Shown here: positions 60,393 through 64,000 of the stretch, one piece after another
Layout: each line of letters opens with the position of its first letter
How positions within the stretch are numbered: position 1 is the stretch's first letter
NCBI GenBank assembly: GCA_964406155.1
Contig: CAYOQR010000022.1
Coordinates: 10,766-74,765 of the forward strand
Length of the DNA: 64,000 nucleotides
Direction: 5' to 3'
Source: Dongia_B sp964406155
Lineage (GTDB): Bacteria > Pseudomonadota > Alphaproteobacteria > Dongiales > Dongiaceae
Made by a program: the position numbers and the translations under genes
The notes under the pieces: model-generated
The model's database searches: none
What the model was told of the DNA's origin: nothing
Seen by the model: only the letters and a program-made list of their open reading frames with translations

Positions 60393-60887
60393 ATGACGCA
60401 GGTCGCCTTGCCGCCCACGACTCCCGAAGCCCTAGACCATATCCAGTTCGCCCAGGACGGCTCCGTTCGAATCGGGCGGCCGGGAAAATCGATCGAATTT
60501 GCCTTCGGGTATCAGGGGCTGCGTTTCGGCGCCAGCACGCGGCTGGTCGAAGGCGGCACCATCCTGCAAGTGGCGGCCGATATCGCGCCGGATCCCTATA
60601 CGGTGGAAGGCATCACCCTGCGCCGGGCGGTCCATGCGGTGATCGACGCCTCGCAGCAATTGTCCAGCAGCCGCCTGATCGTCACGCGCCAGAAGCGCAT
60701 CTTCTGCATCGGCAAGGCGTCGATCTCCTCACCCAGCACGCCGGTCGACCTGCTGAGCAGCGCGATCGAGATCCTGCTGGAGATCAAGCCCTATCTCGAC
60801 CTGCTGGCGGAAGTCCTGCCGAGCTGGCCGCGCGGCGCGATGACAACGGAAGGCTATCCGCATCTCCACGCCAGCACCGGCCGCTGA
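60393..60887 (+). CDS. Hypothetical protein
   Basis: 164 residues, no family recognised. Soluble, no signal peptide. Opens MTQVALPPTTPEALDHIQFA; contains IEFAFGYQGLRFGAST, VAADIAPDPYTVEGITLRRA and LLSSAIEILLEIKPYLDLLA. Coding character is good. Convergent with the LysM protein gene; no neighbours suggest a function. Confidence 0.65.
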   Translation: MTQVALPPTTPEALDHIQFAQDGSVRIGRPGKSIEFAFGYQGLRFGASTRLVEGGTILQVAADIAPDPYTVEGITLRRAVHAVIDASQQLSSSRLIVTRQKRIFCIGKASISSPSTPVDLLSSAIEILLEIKPYLDLLAEVLPSWPRGAMTTEGYPHLHASTGR

Positions 60888-60931
60888 CGCCGCGCCTCGG
60901 CGGCATCCGTCAGATCGCTCGGATATTTCGG

Positions 60932-62044
60932 TTACTGCGTCGTGGCCGGCGCCGGCTGCGCCCCGCTCTCGCCATTCGAGCCGGCACCATTCGCGCCAGT
61001 GGGCGGCAGCACGAAGATCTGTCCCGGATAGATCAGGTTGGGATCGCCGATCTTCTGCTTGTTGGCTTCGTAGATGACGGTGTAGCGCAGGCCGCTGCCA
61101 TAGGTCTGCCGCGCGAGGCGCCAGAGGCTGTTGCCCGGCTGCACAACGATCTTGCCATCCGCCGCCGCGACGCTGGTCGGCGCCTGTTCGAAAGGCAGCT
61201 CGATGCGCGCCAACACCTTGCCCGCGGGATCGACCTGATCGATCCGCAAATGATGCAGGCCCTGGGGAATCGGCGAGGACGGCAGATACGACCAGTTGCC
61301 CTTGTCGTCGCTGGTGATCTGGCCCAGCAACTGATTGTCGATATAGAGATTGAGCGTGGAATTGGGCTTCGACGTGCCGGCGAGAATGGCGCGGCCCTTG
61401 TCGTCGTAATCCACCGTCGCCAGGGCCAGTTCACCCGGCTTAGCGACGCCGCCCGGCATGTTGAGCACCTTGGTCGGCCCGGAGCCATTGCGCGGCACCT
61501 CGATCGCCAGGGCCCCCGCCGGCGCCTGGGACGGGCGGCCGGCGATATCCTTGGCCGGCGCCGGCTGGACAATGATCACCGCATGGTCGGATTCCTGCGG
61601 CGCGGCGTCATCGATCTCGGCGCGCAAGGTCAAGCTGTGCTGGCCGGGCTGCATCGCGCCGTTCGGCAGCAACACCCATTCGCCGCGCGCATCCGCCGTC
61701 GCCGTGCCGATCGACTGGCCGTTATCCAGCAGCGTGACCTCGGCTCCCGGCGCGGCGCGTCCCGCCACCACCGTATCGCCATTGGGATTGACCCGCACGA
61801 CATCGAAACTGGGAATGGTGGTCGCCGGCAAGGTGGCAGGCGCAGGGCTGGTGGATGCGGTCTGGGTTTGCCCCCCCGCCGACCCGCTCGTGCCGCTGGT
61901 CCCCGTGGTGGATGTTCCGGTCGCGGCGGCAGGTGCCTGGGGCGTGTCGTCGTTATCGGACTCATAGAGCACGTAGACCAGAACCAAACCTGCCGCCAAT
62001 ACAACGGCGCCCATAGTCCCGATTAAGGCCAGGCGAGCCATCAT
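60932..62044 (-). CDS. LysM-domain membrane-anchored protein
   Basis: About 370 residues. One N-terminal membrane helix (LIGTMGAVVLAAGLVLVYVL), a Thr/Ser/Gly linker, then Ig-like repeats (VVAGRAAPGAEVTLLDNGQS; AILAGTSKPNSTLNLYIDNQ) and a C-terminal LysM domain (VVQPGNSLWRLARQTYGSG, ANKQKIGDPNLIYPGQIFVLP) that binds peptidoglycan. The architecture is common in Rhodospirillales and Rhizobiales. GGGGAGA sits just before two adjacent ATGs (62044, 62041); the GTG at 62062 lacks a ribosome-binding site. Confidence 0.88.
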   Translation of the reverse strand: MMARLALIGTMGAVVLAAGLVLVYVLYESDNDDTPQAPAAATGTSTTGTSGTSGSAGGQTQTASTSPAPATLPATTIPSFDVVRVNPNGDTVVAGRAAPGAEVTLLDNGQSIGTATADARGEWVLLPNGAMQPGQHSLTLRAEIDDAAPQESDHAVIIVQPAPAKDIAGRPSQAPAGALAIEVPRNGSGPTKVLNMPGGVAKPGELALATVDYDDKGRAILAGTSKPNSTLNLYIDNQLLGQITSDDKGNWSYLPSSPIPQGLHHLRIDQVDPAGKVLARIELPFEQAPTSVAAADGKIVVQPGNSLWRLARQTYGSGLRYTVIYEANKQKIGDPNLIYPGQIFVLPPTGANGAGSNGESGAQPAPATTQ

Positions 62045-62259
62045 TCTCCCCAAGATTGCCACAACGAGTCCGAACGACTGACAGCAAGGTTAATCCCCTG
62101 CCCGGAAGCTGACAACTTCAATAGCTGCGATAATTATTGAATGTGGCATCACGATGACATCGGGTGATATTCATCCCCGCTCCCCCGAAATCACCCGTCA
62201 TTACCCGCCGGGACCGGATATCGGGCGCCGGGATCTGGCCGGCACCGGGCCAGGATCAG

Positions 62260-62284
62260 GCCGAGATCAGGCCGAGATCAGGAT
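62260..62284. repeat. Short tandem GATCAGGCCGA repeat
   Basis: Two to three copies of an 11-nt unit (GATCAGGCCGA) in the promoter region of the LOG-family gene, within a 312-bp gap that otherwise has nothing recognised. Confidence 0.5.
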
Positions 62285-62374
62285 TGTGGTCACTTTCCCG
62301 GGAGGGACTTTGCCGTGCTCCGCCAAGTGCGCTAGGTTCTGCCCCGAAATGCCAGTACAGGACGTTATCTAAAA

Positions 62375-62959
62375 ATGGCTCTTGTGAAATCGATTTGCGT
62401 CTATTGCGGTTCCGCCTTCGGTCTCTCGCCCAGCTTTGCCGCCGCCGCCACCGATCTCGGCCGGGAAATGGGCCGTCGCGGCATCGGCCTGGTCTATGGC
62501 GGTGGCCGGGTCGGCCTGATGGGCACGGTGGCCGACGCCACGCTCAAGGCCGGCGGCAAGGTGACCGGCATCATCCCCCGCCATCTCCAGGACGATGAAG
62601 TCGGCCATGACGGCCTGACCGAACTCAAGGTCGTCGACACGATGCATACCCGCAAGCGGATGATGTTCGACCTCTCCGACGCCTTCGTCATCCTGCCGGG
62701 CGGCATCGGCACCCTGGATGAGGCCTTCGAGATCATCACCTGGCGCCAGTTGAAGCTGCATGACAAGCCGGTGGTGGTTCTCAATATCGACGGCTATTGG
62801 GACAAGCTGGTCGCGCTGTTCGATCAGGTGATCGAGAGCGGCTTCGCCAAGCCGGCGATCCGGCAGCATTTTTCCGTGGTGAATTCGGTCGGCCGGCTGT
62901 TCGACCTGCTGGCGCAGCAACCCGAAACCGCCGCGCCGGACCATCCTGAATTGATGTAG
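62375..62959 (+). CDS. LOG-family protein (TIGR00730, cytokinin riboside phosphoribohydrolase-like)
   Basis: 194 residues. ICVYCGSAFGLSPSF, GIGLVYGGGRVGLMG, the MHTRKRMMF segment, and the signature PGGIGTLDEAFEIITWRQL with the catalytic Glu. LOG proteins remove ribose phosphate from AMP or N6-modified AMP; in bacteria many act as nucleotide 5'-monophosphate phosphoribohydrolases. No neighbouring cytokinin genes. Confidence 0.93.
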   Translation: MALVKSICVYCGSAFGLSPSFAAAATDLGREMGRRGIGLVYGGGRVGLMGTVADATLKAGGKVTGIIPRHLQDDEVGHDGLTELKVVDTMHTRKRMMFDLSDAFVILPGGIGTLDEAFEIITWRQLKLHDKPVVVLNIDGYWDKLVALFDQVIESGFAKPAIRQHFSVVNSVGRLFDLLAQQPETAAPDHPELM

Positions 62960-63132
62960 GCCCGAACCGGCATAGACGCCGATACGGGCACAGGCACGGG
63001 CATAGGTCCAACTGGCATTCACCAACCGGACTTCATTCATAGGTCAACTGGAATTCCCGGGGCGGCGGGTGCTAAACTCCGCCACCCCGATCGACACATC
63101 CTTCGTTTAACTTCCAAGGAGCGCTTGCCGAT

Positions 63133-64000
63133 ATGAGCAAGATCAAGGTCAAGAATCCGATCGTCGAGCTTGATGGCGACGAGATGACGCGGATCATCTG
63201 GAGCTTCATCAAGAACAAGCTGATCCTCCCCTATCTCGACGTGGATCTGAAATACTTCGATCTCGGCATCGAGAGCCGCGACAAGACCGACGACAAGATC
63301 ACGGTCGAGGCCGCCAATGCCATCAATCAGCATCGCGTCGGCGTCAAATGCGCCACCATCACCCCCGACGAAGCGCGGGTGAAGGAATTCAACCTGAAGC
63401 ATATGTGGAAGTCGCCGAACGGCACGATCCGCAACATCCTGGACGGCACCGTGTTCCGTCAGCCGATCATCTGCAAGAATGTGCCGCGCCTGGTGCCGGG
63501 CTGGACCCAGCCCATCGTCATCGGCCGTCATGCTTTCGGCGATCAGTACCGCGCCACCGATTTCGTCGTGCCCGGCAAGGGCAAGCTGACGATGCGCTTC
63601 GAGCCGGAAGACGGCAGCGCGCCGATCGAGAAGGAAGTCTTCAAGTTCCCCGGCGGCGGCGTCGCGCTCGGCATGTACAATCTCGATGAGTCGATCAGCG
63701 GCTTCGCCCGGGCCAGCTTCAATTATGGCCTGACCCTCGGCTGGCCGGTCTATCTCTCGACCAAGAACACCATCCTCAAGGCCTATGACGGCCGCTTCAA
63801 GGACGTCTTCCAGGACGTGTTCGACAAGGAATTCGCCGACAAGTTCAAGGCGAAGGGCATCACCTACGAGCATCGCCTGATCGACGACATGGTGGCCAGT
63901 GCCCTGAAGTGGTCCGGCGGCTTCGTCTGGGCCTGCAAGAACTATGACGGCGACGTGCAGTCCGACACCGTGGCCCAGGGCTTCGGCTCGCTCGGCCTGA
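63133..64000 (+). CDS. icd: Isocitrate dehydrogenase (NADP+), 5' portion
   Basis: 289 codons are present, the window ends before the stop. ELDGDEMTRIIW, VDLKYFDLGIESRDKTDD, MWKSPNGTIRNILDGTVFR, VIGRHAFGDQYRATDFVVPG and KNTILKAYDGRFKDVFQ identify the eukaryote-like dimeric NADP form common in Alphaproteobacteria. Oxidative decarboxylation of isocitrate to 2-oxoglutarate in the TCA cycle. The substrate-binding Ser and Arg residues (SPNGTIRN) are intact. Confidence 0.97.
   Translation, partial: MSKIKVKNPIVELDGDEMTRIIWSFIKNKLILPYLDVDLKYFDLGIESRDKTDDKITVEAANAINQHRVGVKCATITPDEARVKEFNLKHMWKSPNGTIRNILDGTVFRQPIICKNVPRLVPGWTQPIVIGRHAFGDQYRATDFVVPGKGKLTMRFEPEDGSAPIEKEVFKFPGGGVALGMYNLDESISGFARASFNYGLTLGWPVYLSTKNTILKAYDGRFKDVFQDVFDKEFADKFKAKGITYEHRLIDDMVASALKWSGGFVWACKNYDGDVQSDTVAQGFGSLGL

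Noticed and set aside
60254..62026. A 590-codon plus-strand open frame opposite the LysM protein
   Set aside because: It crosses a supported gene (60393) out of frame, is Arg/Gly-rich in the manner of shadow frames, and has no recognisable domain.

Overview
The window is chromosomal DNA from a GC-rich alphaproteobacterium. By family content (DUF1491 protein, the yajC-secD-secF-Mth938 cluster, phosphatidylserine synthase/decarboxylase pair, fused 2-aminoethylphosphonate permease, heavy use of LysR, MocR and GlxA regulators) a Rhodospirillales-like soil or rhizosphere organism is most likely; this is inference, since no rRNA or marker phylogeny is available. No tRNA, rRNA, CRISPR array, integrase or transposase was recognised.

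Layout. 0-4 kb: 5' part of metA, a GNAT gene with a damaged start, a lower-GC patch of three orphan genes, then a PhyH-type dioxygenase. 4-17.5 kb: a transport block. A protein clearly derived from an ABC ATPase, but with every nucleotide-handling motif substituted, is followed by a double-length ABC permease whose central linker is built from intergenic repeats, and by an amidase. Then come a MocR-like regulator lacking the PLP lysine and a phnS-phnT-phnU-type 2-aminoethylphosphonate importer with an inositol-monophosphatase-family enzyme. 17.7-26.5 kb: amino-acid binding protein, TetR regulator with a clear palindromic operator, histone-H1-like KKAAKK protein, ThDP enzyme, DUF1491, a RutE-like nitroreductase divergent from a LysR regulator across a perfect palindrome, and an MFS transporter.

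26.5-32.2 kb is the most interesting region: a magnesium island (mgtA, mgtC, corA) in which mgtA and a small unknown gene upstream of it each have their own structured leader. Both leaders carry a short ORF beginning Met-Asp with early prolines and a TAGTA-loop hairpin. In the mgtA leader an 11-nt anti-Shine-Dalgarno can pair either with the mgtA ribosome-binding site or with a second copy of that same sequence lying inside the leader ORF. This reads as a translation-coupled switch, formally similar to but different in sequence from enterobacterial mgtL.

32.4-45.3 kb: FecR-domain protein divergent from a CHASE2 adenylate cyclase, a PfpI/GlxA pair, a large autotransporter interrupted by one in-frame amber codon and flanked by a duplicated lysR 3' end, LysR, a second PhyH dioxygenase and an orphan membrane protein. 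45.7-64 kb is more housekeeping: BKACE enzyme, phytoene-synthase-like protein, PuuD-like membrane protein, sodB, Mth938-like protein, secF-secD-yajC, a broken exoD, a frameshifted small gene, lytic transglycosylase, EamA exporter, Crp/Fnr regulator, pssA-psd, a LysM protein, a LOG-family protein and the start of icd.

Throughout, intergenic spaces are filled with two families of GC-rich palindromic repeats (cores GCCGGGTCAAGCCCGGC and CCCTCTCCCC...GGGGAGAGGG). Several genes are damaged by single-base events (GNAT, autotransporter, exoD, the gene at 54.1-54.5 kb), suggesting either active gene decay or some residual sequencing error.
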